A stretch of 64,000 nt of DNA, taken from NCBI GenBank assembly GCA_038144195.1, contig JAYQNH010000002.1, positions 1,636,790-1,700,789 on the forward strand, written 5' to 3'. Source of the stretch: VMDJ01 sp038144195 (GTDB taxonomy: Bacteria > Pseudomonadota > Gammaproteobacteria > Chromatiales > Chromatiaceae). A program made the translations under genes and the position numbers. The notes under the pieces are model-generated. The model worked only from the letters and a program-made list of their open reading frames with translations, was not told the origin of the DNA and made no database searches. Positions 6,311 through 17,373 of this stretch are shown one piece after another (position 1 is the stretch's first letter; each line of letters begins with the position of its first letter).

Positions 6311-8676
6311 ATGAACGAATACATACTGGGTTTGCACGAAGTGCAAATGAGCGATGTTGATCGAGTAGGTGGTAAGAACGCTTCTCTCGGTGAAATGATT
6401 CGCAACCTAACAATGGATGGTCAGGTCAAAGTGCCAGGTGGTTTTGCGACAACAGCTCACGCGTATCGTGAGTTTTTAGCGCACGAGGGTTTGGCTGATC
6501 GTATTAATAAAGCGTTAGATGAGCTGGATGTTGATGATGTAAAGCGTCTAGCGGAAGTTGGCGCACAAATTCGTGGTTGGGTTATGGATACACCATTCCC
6601 GCCAGCGTTTGAGTCTGCACTGGAATCAGCTTATGCAGAACTTGAAAAAGAATACGGCACTGACGTTAGCTGGGCAGTTCGCTCATCGGCGACGGCAGAA
6701 GACTTACCCGATGCCTCTTTCGCGGGTCAGCAAGAAACCGTTCTTAATGTAAAGGTTTGGCGCACATCAAAGAATGTGTGCATGAGGTATTTGCCTCGTT
6801 ATTCAACGATCGCGCGATCGCTTATCGCGTTCACCAAGGGTTTGATCATTCGTTGGTGGCACTATCAGCTGGCGTACAGAAGATGATTCGTTCTGATATC
6901 GGTGCTAGTGGCGTTATGTTTACCCTCGATACCGAAAGTGGTTTCCGCGATGCCGTGTTTGTTACCGGTAGTTACGGTCTTGGTGAGATGGTGGTGCAGG
7001 GTGCAGTTAACCCAGATGAATTTTATGTTCACAAGCCAACCTTAGCTGCGGGCAAGCCAGCGGTGCTGCGTCGTAATGTCGGTGGTAAAGCGATCAAAAT
7101 GATTTACTCAAACGGCGGTCCTAAGCCGGTTGAGATCGTGAATGTCGAAGAAGCGCAACGTGGTTTGTTCTGTATTACCGATGAGCAAGTGGAAGAGTTA
7201 TCACGTCAGGCAGTTGCGATTGAGAAACACTACGAGCGTCCTATGGATATCGAGTGGGCGCTTGATGGTGGCGATGGTCAGCTTTACATCGTTCAAGCAC
7301 GTCCAGAAACAGTTCAAAGTCGCACCGGTAATGTCCTTGAGCGCTATGCGTAGAAAGGTACTGGCAAGGTGCTTTCAGAAGGTCGTTCAATCGGTGAGCG
7401 CATTGGTTCAGGTGTTGCCAAGATCATCCACAGCTTGGATGACATGGATAAGATCCAGCCAGGTGACGTTTTGATTACCGACATGACCGACCCAGACTGG
7501 GAGCCGATCATGAAACGTGCCGCAGCGATTGTGACTAATCGTGGTGGTCGTACCTGTCACGCAGCAATCATTGCACGCGAGTTGGGTGTGCCTGCGGTTG
7601 TGGGTTGTGGTGATGTTACTGAAACCGTGACCGATGGTGCGCCTGTCACAGTGTCTTGTGCAGAAGGTGATACTGGTTTCGTTTACGAAGGCGAGATTCC
7701 TTTCGGGATCAACCGCGTTGAGCTCGATAGCATGCCTGATGTGCCTCTTAAGATAATGATGAACGTGGGCAACCCAGAGCGTGCCTTTAGCTTTGCTCAA
7801 ATCCCGAATGCGGGTGTTGGCTTGGCGCGTTTGGAATTTGTGATTAACAACATGGTGGGTGTTCACCCTAAAGCCTTGTTGGACTTCGATAAGCTGACAG
7901 ATGCTGATCTTAAGGCAACTATTGGTAAGCGTATTGAAGCATACGGCGCGCCACGCGATTACTTTGTTAAGCGAGTAATTGAAGGTGTTTCTACTCTGGC
8001 AGCGGCATTTGCGCCAGGTCCTGTCATTTTGCGTATGTCTGATTTTAAGTCGAATGAATATGCAAACTTGATCGGCGGTACCTTGTACGAGCCAGAAGAA
8101 GAAAACCCAATGATTGGTTTCCGTGGTGCATCTCGTTATATCTCTGACAGCTTCCGTGAATGCTTCGAGATGGAGTGTGAAGCGATTCGTTTAGTTCGCG
8201 AAACTATGGGTCTGACCAATCTACAGGTGATGATCCCCTTCGTACGTACTTTGGATGAAGCACAGCAAGTTATCGAACTGTTAGGCAAGAACGGTCTGAA
8301 GCGTGGTGAGAATGGTCTGAAGATCATCATGATGTGCGAGTTGCCATCGAATGCAGTGCTTGCCGATGAGTTTCTTGAGTACTTCGATGGTTTCTCAATT
8401 GGCTCGAACGATATGACGCAGCTGACCCTAGGTCTTGACCGTGACTCGGCATTGATCGCACACAGCTTCGATGAGCGTAACCCTGCGGTATTGAAGATGT
8501 TGTCGATGGCCATTCAGGCGGCACGCAAAGCCAATAAGTACATTGGTATTTGTGGTCAGGGTCCTTCGGATCATCCAGATCTGGCCAAGTGGTTGTTGGA
8601 TCAGGGCATCGAAAGCGTTTCCTTAAACCCGGATACGGTTATCGATACCTGGCTGCATTTGGCAGAGCAGTCGTAA
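6311..8676 (+). CDS. ppsA: Phosphoenolpyruvate synthase, with one frameshift and one in-frame amber
   Basis: PpsA makes phosphoenolpyruvate from pyruvate, ATP and water, the entry to gluconeogenesis from pyruvate. The start ATG 6311 has GAGG upstream. The ATP-grasp domain shows VGGKNASLGE, VRSSATAEDLPDASFAGQQ and DIEWALDG. The phospho-histidine lies in GGRTCHAAI, and the C-terminal barrel contains GSNDMTQLTLG and GICGQGPSDHPD. A G is missing near 6754, and TAG at 7351-7353 interrupts the frame between RYA and KGTGKV without a shift. The corrected length is about 788 residues, normal for the family. A prp-type operator precedes it and a terminator follows. Confidence 0.92.
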
Positions 8677-8695
8677 ACGCTTAAAAAGCCTAAAG

Positions 8696-8735
8696 AAAAA
8701 TGGTTCGTCTGCCTCGGGATTCGGACCATTTTTTT
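8696..8735 (+). terminator. Rho-independent terminator after ppsA
   Basis: Stem arms AAAAATGGTTCG (8696) and CGGACCATTTTT (8722-8733) pair over 12 bases with one G-T wobble, around a 14-base loop, and run into a T tract. It separates ppsA from the prp operon. Confidence 0.75.
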
Positions 8736-8751
8736 ATCAGCAAATTCTAAT

Positions 8752-8827
8752 ATTGTTGACAATATTGAAAGATTAAATGGGTGTAAATCAAAAAAAGCCG
8801 GTTCAACCGCTAAAATTGTCGACAATT
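8752..8827. promoter_or_regulatory. Two prp operators upstream of prpE
   Basis: A perfect 14-bp palindrome AATTGTCGACAATT lies at 8814-8827, 38 bases before prpE. A one-mismatch copy, ATTGTTGACAAT, lies at 8752-8763. The two are offset by 63 bp, close to six DNA turns, so they face the same side of the helix. They match the site before ppsA. Binding by the cluster's GntR protein is inferred. Confidence 0.65.
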
Positions 8828-8865
8828 AAATTGTAGTCATCAATAAAAAACACCGGGAGATAACC

Positions 8866-10758
8866 ATGTCGATCTATCAGGATCTCTATCAGCAATCCAT
8901 CAATGACCCAGAAGCCTTTTGGGGTGAAGCGGCGAGTCATCTCGAATGGTTCAAGCCAGCTGACAAGATTTTGGATATGGATGCCAAGCCGGTTCCGCGC
9001 TGGTTTGTGGGTGGTAAGTTCAATACCTGTCATAACGCGTTGGATCGTCATGTCGAAGCGGGCAATGGTGAGCGCAATGCCTTGATCTACGATTCACCGG
9101 TCACTGGCAATGCAAAGACCTATACCTACAGTGAATTGCGTGACGCAGTTGCTAAGTTTGCTGGTGTGCTTCGAGCTCAAGGTGTTGAGAAAGGTGATCG
9201 CGTCTTGGTTTATATGCCAATGATTCCGGAAGCGGCTATCGCGATGCTCGCTTGTGCGCGTTTAGGTGCGATTCACTCCGTTGTATTTGGTGGCTTTGCG
9301 GCTAATGAGTTAGCGACGCGTATCAATGATGCACAACCAAAAGCGATTGTGAGTGCATCTTGTGGTATCGAGCCAAACCGCGTTGTTGAGTACAAGCCAT
9401 TGCTTGATGAGGCAATCGAGCTTTCAACGCACAAGCCTTCAAGCTGCGTGATTTATGCGCGTCCACAAGCTGAAGCAACATTGATCGAAGGTCGCGACAT
9501 TGATTGGATGACTGCAGTTGAGTCAGCAGAGCCAACCGAGTGTGTGCCAGTTGATGCAACTGACCCGCTCTATATTTTGTATACCTCGGGTACAACAGGT
9601 CAGCCTAAAGGTGTAGTGCGTGATAACGGTGGCCACGCGGTCGCAATGCACTGGACCATGAAAGGTATCTATAACGTTGAGCCGGGTGATGTTTACTGGG
9701 CAGCTTCTGACGTAGGTTGGGTTGTTGGTCACAGCTACATTGTTTATGCACCATTACTCGCAGGTTGTACGACCGTGATGTATGAAGGTAAACCTGTTGG
9801 CACACCTGATCCAGGTGCTTTCTGGCGAGTGATTGAACAATACAAAGTCAAAGTGTTGTTCACGGCACCAACCGCATTCCGCGCAATCAAGAAAGAAGAT
9901 CCGGATGCGGAATACATTAAGAAATATGATCTCTCTTGTATGGAGTCGTTGTTCCTTGCAGGTGAGCGTTGTGATCCAGACACCTTATTCTGGGCGCGCG
10001 ACAAGCTCGGTAAGCCAGTTGTTGACCACTGGTGGCAGACAGAGACTGGCTGGGGTATTGCGGCGAATCCATTAGGTATTGAGCCGATGGAAGTTAAGCC
10101 TGGCTCACCAACGGTTGCGATGCCGGGTTATGACGTTCAAGTGTTGGACGAAGAGGGTAACGAAAAGGCAGCAGGGGATATGGGTAATATCGTGGTTAAG
10201 TTACCAATGCCACCATCGTGTTTGCCAACACTGTGGAATAACGATCAACGCTTTATCGATTCGTATCTATCTAAATACCCAGGCTACTACCTAACCGGTG
10301 ATGCTGGATTTAAAGATGAAGATGGCTACCTATGGATCATGTCGCGTACTGACGACGTGATTAACGTTGCAGGTCACCGTTTATCAACTGGTGCGATGGA
10401 AGAGGTTCTCGCAGGTCATGCGGATATCGCTGAATGTGCGGTTATCGGTGTTGCTGATGCGCTTAAAGGCCAGATGCCTTTGGGTATGGTTGTGCTTAAA
10501 GCCGGTGTCGATCGCGACATGGATGAGCTTCGCAAAGAGTTAATTCAGCGCGTGCGCGATCTGATTGGTCCTGTGGCGGCATTCAAGCTCGTTACGGTTG
10601 TTAAGCGTTTGCCAAAGACGCGTTCGGGCAAGATTTTACGTGGCACCATGTCGAGCATTGCTGACGGTACCGAGTGGAAAATGCCAGCGACCATCGATGA
10701 TCCTGCGATCCTGGATGAGATTACCGAAGCACTTCAGGGTTTAGGTTACGCCAAGTAA
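8866..10758 (+). CDS. prpE: Propionyl-CoA synthetase
   Basis: PrpE activates propionate to propionyl-CoA with ATP, feeding the methylcitrate cycle. It is a 630-residue AMP-forming acyl-CoA synthetase. The P-loop-like motif TSGTTGQPKGVVRDNGG has the extended form typical of PrpE. HWWQTETGW, the hinge region YLTGDAGFKDEDGY and the C-terminal catalytic lysine in SGKILRG (about residue 589) are all present. An acetyl-CoA synthetase would be slightly longer and differ in the VRDNGG motif; the prp context supports propionate. GGGAG lies before the ATG. The next gene follows its stop without a gap. Confidence 0.93.
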   Translation: MSIYQDLYQQSINDPEAFWGEAASHLEWFKPADKILDMDAKPVPRWFVGGKFNTCHNALDRHVEAGNGERNALIYDSPVTGNAKTYTYSELRDAVAKFAGVLRAQGVEKGDRVLVYMPMIPEAAIAMLACARLGAIHSVVFGGFAANELATRINDAQPKAIVSASCGIEPNRVVEYKPLLDEAIELSTHKPSSCVIYARPQAEATLIEGRDIDWMTAVESAEPTECVPVDATDPLYILYTSGTTGQPKGVVRDNGGHAVAMHWTMKGIYNVEPGDVYWAASDVGWVVGHSYIVYAPLLAGCTTVMYEGKPVGTPDPGAFWRVIEQYKVKVLFTAPTAFRAIKKEDPDAEYIKKYDLSCMESLFLAGERCDPDTLFWARDKLGKPVVDHWWQTETGWGIAANPLGIEPMEVKPGSPTVAMPGYDVQVLDEEGNEKAAGDMGNIVVKLPMPPSCLPTLWNNDQRFIDSYLSKYPGYYLTGDAGFKDEDGYLWIMSRTDDVINVAGHRLSTGAMEEVLAGHADIAECAVIGVADALKGQMPLGMVVLKAGVDRDMDELRKELIQRVRDLIGPVAAFKLVTVVKRLPKTRSGKILRGTMSSIADGTEWKMPATIDDPAILDEITEALQGLGYAK

Positions 10759-11430
10759 ATGGCTGTTAGCGTTGAACATTTGAAAACCATACCGGAGCGG
10801 GTATTCCAACAGCTGCGTGAAGCAATTGTTGAAGGCACGATTCCGGCAGGTACCAAGATCAGCGAGGCTGAGCTTGCGCAAACCTATGGCATAAGCCGTG
10901 GTCCTTTGCGTGAAGCGATTAGTCAGCTTGCGGCAATGGGCTTGGTTGAACGTCGTGCCAATGTGGGTGCGCGTGTGATTCAAATGAGCAGCGACCATTT
11001 GCTCGATATCTTCCGTGTGCGCGAAGCGCTTGAAGGCATGGCGGCACGTCTAGCTGCAGCCAAGATGACGCCTGAGCAAGTTCAGACCTTAATGGAGACA
11101 CTTGATCAGCACGGCGAAACGATCAATGAAGATGCGGGCAATAACTATTTTCAAGAGTCAGGCGATCTCGATTTCCACTATCAAGTGGTGATGGGAAGCG
11201 GTAGCGATCATTTGATCAAGTTGCTGTGTAACGACCTGTATTACCTCGTGCGTTTGTATCGATATCAATTTGGCATGCGCAGCAAGCGTGGACCAATTGC
11301 GATCGTTGAACATCGCAATATCGCCGAAGCGATTGCCAGAGGTGATGGCGAGATGGCTGAGCTCTTAATGCGATCGCACATACGTGCGTCTCGTGAAAAC
11401 GTAGAACGATTACTTACACAACAGAATTGA
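10759..11430 (+). CDS. prpR: GntR-family (FCD type) regulator of the methylcitrate operon
   Basis: The 223-residue protein has an N-terminal GntR winged helix (about residues 10-75, with ISEAELAQTYGISRGPLREA) and a C-terminal all-helical FCD ligand domain. The FCD domain shows FRVREALEGMAARLAA, DLDFHYQVV and IVEHRNIAEAI, including the Asp/His positions that bind metal in this class. It sits immediately after prpE and before prpB, where gammaproteobacteria with acnD/prpF usually carry a GntR regulator of propionate catabolism. The palindromes before prpE and ppsA are the likely binding sites. The ligand is probably 2-methylcitrate or a related acid; this is inference. Confidence 0.82.
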   Translation: MAVSVEHLKTIPERVFQQLREAIVEGTIPAGTKISEAELAQTYGISRGPLREAISQLAAMGLVERRANVGARVIQMSSDHLLDIFRVREALEGMAARLAAAKMTPEQVQTLMETLDQHGETINEDAGNNYFQESGDLDFHYQVVMGSGSDHLIKLLCNDLYYLVRLYRYQFGMRSKRGPIAIVEHRNIAEAIARGDGEMAELLMRSHIRASRENVERLLTQQN

Positions 11431-11490
11431 GTAATCCAAACCTCATCCGCTTTCACAAGAAGTGTGATGACTTTTGAGAAGGAAAGAAAT

Positions 11491-12381
11491 ATGTCAATTG
11501 AATCAGCTGGTGCAAAGTTTAGACAGGCGATGGCAGAAGAAAAGCCATTGCAGTGCATGGGTGCAACCACCGCTTATCACGCACGTTTAGCCGAGGCGAG
11601 TGGCTTTAAATCGCTGTATATCTCAGGTGGCGGTGTTGCAGCCGGATCATGCGGTATTCCTGATTTGGGTATCACCACGATGGAAGATGTCTTGATCGAC
11701 TTGCGTCGTATTACTGATGTCACCACCTTGCCAGTCATGGTGGATATTGATACAGGCTGGGGTGGTGCTTTTAATATTGCGCGTACAGTTCGCAGCATGA
11801 TCAAGGGTGGCGCAGCAGCTGTGCATATTGAAGACCAAGTGGCGCAAAAGCGTTGTGGTCACCGTCCGAATAAAGCAGTCGTTTTACAAGGTGAGATGGT
11901 TGACCGCATCAAAGCCGCTGTCGATGCAAAGTTTGAGCCTGACTTTGTCTTGATGGCGCGTACCGATGCCTTAGCAGTAGAAGGGATGCAGTCAGCAATT
12001 GATCGTGCGTGTGCTTGTGTTGAAGCAGGTGCGGATGCAATCTTCCCAGAAGCCATGACAGAGCTTTCACAATACGAAGAGTTCATTAAGCATGTTGATG
12101 TGCCTGTATTGGCAAATATCACTGAATTTGGTTCAACACCTTTGTTCACTGTTGATGAGTTGGCTAGCGTGGGTGTCAGCATTGCGTTGTATCCATTGAC
12201 TGCTTTCCGTGCAGCCAATGCAGCTGCTTTAAAGGTTTATCAAGCCGTGCGTGAAACCGGCTCGCAGAAAGATGTGATCGATATTATGCAAACGCGTATG
12301 GATCTTTACGATTACCTTGGTTACCACGAGTTTGAGCAGAAGCTCGATGCGCTTTTCACAAGCTGTGAAGATGAGAAATAA
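11491..12381 (+). CDS. prpB: 2-Methylisocitrate lyase
   Basis: PrpB splits 2-methylisocitrate into pyruvate and succinate, the last step of the methylcitrate cycle. The 296-residue protein shows the isocitrate-lyase-superfamily barrel: ISGGGVAAGSCGIPD, VDIDTGWGGAFN (metal-binding acidic residues), and the catalytic cysteine in KRCGHRPNKAVV. I use ATG 11491 (MSIESAGAKF), which has GAAGGAAAG upstream; an in-frame ATG at 11464 would add nine poorly coding residues. It lies 11 bases before prpC. Confidence 0.95.
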   Translation: MSIESAGAKFRQAMAEEKPLQCMGATTAYHARLAEASGFKSLYISGGGVAAGSCGIPDLGITTMEDVLIDLRRITDVTTLPVMVDIDTGWGGAFNIARTVRSMIKGGAAAVHIEDQVAQKRCGHRPNKAVVLQGEMVDRIKAAVDAKFEPDFVLMARTDALAVEGMQSAIDRACACVEAGADAIFPEAMTELSQYEEFIKHVDVPVLANITEFGSTPLFTVDELASVGVSIALYPLTAFRAANAAALKVYQAVRETGSQKDVIDIMQTRMDLYDYLGYHEFEQKLDALFTSCEDEK

Positions 12382-12392
12382 GGAGCATAGCT

Positions 12393-13540
12393 ATGGGCGA
12401 ACAAGTTTTACCAAAAGCCAAAAAATCCGTTGCCTTATCAGGTACTGCTGCGGGTAATACCGCGATTTGTACCGTCGGGCGTACCGGCAATGATCTTCAT
12501 TATCGTGGTTATGACATCCTAGACCTTGCAGAGACCTGTGAGTTTGAGGAGGTGGCACACCTTATTGTTCACGGTAAATTGCCAAATGCAGCTGAGCTCA
12601 AAAGCTATAAGAAGCGTTTGAAGTCGATGCGTGGTTTGCCGCAAGCGGTTAAGCAGGCGCTTGAGGCGTTACCGGCATCAGCTCACCCGATGGATGTGAT
12701 GCGTACTGGTGCATCAGTTCTCGGATGTTGTATGCCAGAGAACGAATCGCACCCAGAAGCTGAAGCACGCGACATCATTGATCGCTTGATGGCTAGCTTT
12801 GGTTCAATGCTGCTGTATTGGTATCACTTTGCGGTTAACGGTAAGCGTATTGAAGTAGAAACCGATGATGATTCAGTGGGTGGTCACTTCTTGCATTTGT
12901 TGCACGGTGAAGCGCCATCAGATTCATGGGTACGCGCGATGCATACCTCATTGATTCTCTATGCAGAACATGAATTTAATGCGTCGACCTTTACCGGCCG
13001 TGTTATTGCGGGCACAAACTCAGATTTGTATTCATCAATTACTGGTTCAATCGGTGCTTTACGTGGTCCAAAGCACGGTGGTGCAAACGAGAGGCTTTCC
13101 GTATTCAATCGCGTTACAACGATCCGGATACAGCCGAGGCAGACATTCGTGAACGTGTTGGTCGTAAAGAGATTGTGATTGGTTTTGGTCACCCAGTTTA
13201 CACCGTAGGTGATCCACGTAACGACGTCATTAAGCGTGTTGCTAAATCGCTTTCTGATGAGCAAGGCGGTACCAAGATGTACGACGTGGCTGAACGTTTA
13301 GAAAGCGTGATGTGGGATATCAAAAAGATGTTCCCGAATTTGGATTGGTTCTCTGCGGTGTCTTATAACCAGATGGGTGTGCCAACAGATATGTTCACGC
13401 CGTTGTTTGTCATTGCACGTGTAACTGGCTGGGGCGCTCACGTTATCGAGCAGCGCCAAGACGGCAAAATTATTCGTCCGTCAGCGAATTATACTGGCCC
13501 TGAAAACCTTAAGTTTGTTCCATTGAACAAGCGCTCATAA
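12393..13540 (+). CDS. prpC: 2-Methylcitrate synthase, one frameshift
   Basis: PrpC condenses propionyl-CoA with oxaloacetate to give 2-methylcitrate. Citrate-synthase-family features are present: LHYRGYDILDLAE near the N-terminus, the substrate histidine in GPKHGGANE, and FGHPVYTVGDPR. A base is missing near 13089-13094, just after GGANE; restoring it continues with AFRIQSRYNDPD and gives 382 residues, the normal length for the type II dimeric enzyme. The gene lies between prpB and acnD, with AAGGAG before the ATG. Confidence 0.94.
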
Positions 13541-13556
13541 TTGTTGGATTAAAAAC

Positions 13557-16167
13557 ATGAGCAATACTGCATTTCGTAAATCTCTTCCTGGTACTGAGCT
13601 TGATTACTACGATGTGATCAAGGCGGTCGAGTCAATTGAAAAGGGCGCCTATGCCAAGTTGCCATACACCTCGCGTGTCTTGGCAGAGCAGTTGGTGCGT
13701 CGTTGTGATTCTGAATCATTAGACGCGTGTTTAAAACAGATCATTGGCTTTAAGCGTGATTTGGATTTCCCGTGGTATCCGGCGCGTGTGGTTTGTCATG
13801 ACATCTTGGGTCAAACAGCGTTAGTTGATTTGGCGGGTTTGCGTGATGCGATTGCAGATAAGGGTGGTGATCCGTCAAAGGTTAATCCTGTTGTACCAAC
13901 ACAATTGATCGTTGATCACTCATTGGCCGTTGAAGCACCAGGTTTTGACCCAGAAGCGTTCGAGAAGAATCGTGCGATTGAAGATCGTCGTAACGAAGAT
14001 CGTTTCCACTTTATTGAATGGACCAAGACGGCCTTTAAAAACGTCGATGTAATCCCTGCGGGTAACGGCATCATGCACCAGATCAATCTGGAGAAGATGT
14101 CGCCGGTTATTCAAAACCGTGACGGCTTGGCTTTCCCGGACACTTGTGTAGGTACTGACTCGCACACGCCGCACGTTGATGCTTTAGGTGTTATTGCGAT
14201 TGGTGTAGGTGGTCTTGAAGCTGAGAACGTGATGCTAGGTCGTGCATCGATGATGCGTTTGCCGGAGATTGTGGGTGTTCGCCTTGTGGGTGAGCGTAAG
14301 CCAGGTATTACGGCTACCGATATCGTGTTAGCGATCACTGAGTTTTTGCGTCAAGAGCGTGTGGTTTCATCCTATGTTGAGTTCTTTGGCGAAGGTGCAA
14401 AAAAGTTAACCATTGGTGACCGTGCGACAATTTCTAATATGACGCCTGAGTATGGTGCTTCAGCTGGTATGTTCTATATCGATGAGCAGACCATCGATTA
14501 CTTAAAGTTGACAGGTCGTGATCCACAACAAGTTCAGTTGGTTGAAAACTATGCCAAGACGGTTGGACTTTGGGCAGATGATTTAGCTGAAGCGCATTAC
14601 GAGCGCGTGCTTGAGTTCGATCTATCATCGGTTGTACGTAATATGGCGGGTCCATCAAACCCACATCGCCGCTTGCCAACAACAGCACTCGGTGAGCGTG
14701 AGATCGCCGTTAATCTAGATAAAGCCCAAGCAGAGGAAGCAGAAGGCTTGATGCCAGATGGTGCAGTCATCATTGCAGCGATTACCTCATGTACCAACAC
14801 ATCAAACCCTCGTAACGTAGTTGCGGCAGGCTTGGTAGCTAAAAAAGCCAATGAGTTAGGTTTGATTCGTAAGCCTTGGGTTAAATCTTCTTTTGCACCT
14901 GGTTCTAAAGTTGCAAAGCTGTATCTCGAAGAGTCAGGTTTGTTACCTGAACTGGAAAAGATGGGCTTTGGCATCGTGGCTTATGCTTGTACAACCTGTA
15001 ACGGCATGAGTGGTGCGTTGGATCCGAAGATTCAACAAGAGATCATTGATCGTGATCTTTATGCAACGGCGGTGTTATCAGGTAACCGTAACTTCGATGG
15101 CCGAATTCACCCCTATGCGAAGCAAGCATTTCTTGCCTCGCCACCACTGGTTGTTGCGTATGCCATCGCGGGTACGATGCGTTTTGATATTGAGAACGAT
15201 GTGCTTGGTAAGGATGCGAGTGGCAACGAGATTCGTCTGCAAGATATCTGGCCATCAGATGAAGAGATCGATGCGATCGTTTCTGAGTTCGTTAAGCCAG
15301 AACAGTTCCGTGCGATCTACGAGCCAATGTTCGATCTCGGTGCTATCGAAGAGGCGAAGAGCCCGCTTTATGATTGGCGTGAGATGAGTACCTATATCCG
15401 CCGTCCTCCCTATTGGGAAGGTGCGCTAGCCGGTGAGCGTACGATGAAAGATATGCGTCCTTTAGCAGTCTTAGGTGACAACATCACTACCGATCACTTG
15501 TCACCATCGAATGCGATCTTGGCAAGTTCTGCAGCAGGTGAGTATTTGACCAAGATGGGTCTACCGGAAGAAGACTTCAATTCGTATGCTACTCACCGTG
15601 GCGATCACTTGACCGCGCAGCGTGCCACCTTTGCGAATCCTAAGCTGCTCAATGAAATGTGTCGTGATGAGAATGGTGAAGTCATTCAAGGTTCATTGGC
15701 GCGTGTTGAGCCGGAAGGACAGCAGATGCGCATGTGGGAAGCTATTGAGACCTACATGAATCGTAAACAACCATTTATGTATTGTCGCTGGCGCTGACTA
15801 TGGTCAGGGTTCATCGCGTGACTGGGCAGCTAAGGGTGTGCGTTTGGCAGGTGTTGAAGCGATTATTGCTGAAGGCTTTGAGCGTATTCATCGCACCAAC
15901 TTGGTTGGCATGGGTGTGTTGCCGTTGGAGTTTAAAGAGGGCGAGACCCGCGAGAGTTTTAATATCGATGGTACTGAGACCTTCACGGTATTGGGTGATA
16001 TTTCACCTCGCTGTGATTTGGTTGTTGAGATGACGCGTCGTGATGGCACATCAACCAATATTATTGTCACGTGTCGTTTAGATACCGCTGAAGAAGTGAC
16101 TATTTATGCAGCGGGCGGTGTATTGCAACGCTTTGCTCAAGACTTCCTTGAGTCATCGGCTGCGTAA
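13557..16167 (+). CDS. acnD: Fe/S-dependent 2-methylcitrate dehydratase, one frameshift
   Basis: AcnD is an aconitase-like enzyme that dehydrates 2-methylcitrate, replacing PrpD in clusters that also carry prpF. The [4Fe-4S] cysteines are visible in SCTNTSNP and CTTCNGMSG. DHSLAVEAPG, GTDSHTPHVDALG and the C-terminal swivel motif GADYGQGSSRDWAAKGVRLAG are also present. The frame changes at about 15774-15781 (one extra base, or two missing), just before the GADYGQGSS motif. The corrected length is about 869 residues, as expected. It follows prpC by 16 bases and is followed by prpF. Confidence 0.93.
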
Positions 16168-16176
16168 GGATTCGAT

Positions 16177-17355
16177 ATGACACATGCTCCACAAATCAAA
16201 ATTGCAGCCACTTATATGCGTGGTGGTACCTCTAAGGGTGTTTTCTTTAAGCTAGAAGATCTACCGCAAGCGGCACAGGTGCCGGGTCAGGTGCGTGACA
16301 ATATTTTGTTACGCGTGATTGGTAGCCCAGATCCCTACGGTAAGCATACCGATGGCATGGGTGGTGCAACATCAAGTACCAGTAAGACGGTTATCTTGGC
16401 TAAAAGTGATCAACCTGATCACGATGTGGATTATTTATTCGGTCAAGTAGCTATCGATCGTGCCTTTGTCGATTGGAGTGGCAACTGCGGCAATCTCACC
16501 TCTGCGGTTGGGTCTTTTGCTGTGGCAAGTGGTTTGGTTGACCCTGGCCGTGTGCCTGAGAATGGCATTGCAGTGGTGCGTATTTGGCAGAAGAACATTG
16601 GTAAGACAATTATTGCGCATGTGCCAGTCACCAATGGTGAGGTTCAAGAGACAGGTGATTTCGAGCTTGATGGTGTGACATTCCCATCTGCAGAAGTGCA
16701 GATCGATTTTGTCAGCCCGGTAGATCCTTCGGAAGACATGTTCCCAACAGGTAACTTGGTTGATCAGCTTGAAGTTCCGGGTGTCGGAACCTTTGAGGCA
16801 ACCATGATCAGCTCGGGTATCCCGACCATTTTCTTGCGCGCAGCAGATATTGGATACACCGGTACAGAGCTACAAGATGCAATTAACGGTGATGATGCAG
16901 CGCTAGAGCGTTTTGAAACTATTCGTCCCTATGGTGCAGTAAAAATTGGATTGATCTGTGATATCTCAGAAGCTGCGGCGCGTCAGCACACACCTAAAGT
17001 GGTGTTTGTGGCACCGCCTGCAGCGTACAGCTCGTCAAGCGGTTCAGCGATCGGTGAGGCTGATATCGATTTGAATGTGCGTGCCTTATCCATGGGTAAG
17101 TTGCATCACGCAATGATGGGTACTGCAGCTGTGGCAATTGGTACTGCGGCAGCTATTCCTGGCACATTGGTTAATGAAGCAGCCGGCGGTGGCGAGCGCG
17201 ATACCGTTACCTTCGGACATCCATCCGGTACGTTGAAGGTTGGCGCAACGGCTTCTGAAGTAGATGGCCGCTGGATCGTTGAAAAGGTTTCGATGGGTCG
17301 AAGTGCACGTATCTTGATGGAAGGTTTTGTGCGCATTCCGGGTGATGCTTTCTAA
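16177..17355 (+). CDS. prpF: AcnD-accessory isomerase PrpF
   Basis: PrpF works with AcnD; in related organisms it isomerises the 2-methylaconitate product so that the standard aconitase can hydrate it to 2-methylisocitrate. The 392-residue protein begins with the family signature MRGGTSKGVFF and GSPDPYGKHTDGMGG, followed by DWSGNCGNLTSAVG and, later, the repeat half with LSMGKLHHAMMGT. The fold is that of diaminopimelate-epimerase-like proteins. It is the last gene of the prpE-prpR-prpB-prpC-acnD-prpF operon, 9 bases after acnD. Confidence 0.94.
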   Translation: MTHAPQIKIAATYMRGGTSKGVFFKLEDLPQAAQVPGQVRDNILLRVIGSPDPYGKHTDGMGGATSSTSKTVILAKSDQPDHDVDYLFGQVAIDRAFVDWSGNCGNLTSAVGSFAVASGLVDPGRVPENGIAVVRIWQKNIGKTIIAHVPVTNGEVQETGDFELDGVTFPSAEVQIDFVSPVDPSEDMFPTGNLVDQLEVPGVGTFEATMISSGIPTIFLRAADIGYTGTELQDAINGDDAALERFETIRPYGAVKIGLICDISEAAARQHTPKVVFVAPPAAYSSSSGSAIGEADIDLNVRALSMGKLHHAMMGTAAVAIGTAAAIPGTLVNEAAGGGERDTVTFGHPSGTLKVGATASEVDGRWIVEKVSMGRSARILMEGFVRIPGDAF

Positions 17356-17373
17356 AACGATATACTGTTGAGC

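Noticed and set aside
9323..9805. Antisense frames within prpE
   Set aside because: They are shadows of strong coding sequence in the sense strand, with no ribosome binding site or recognisable domain.
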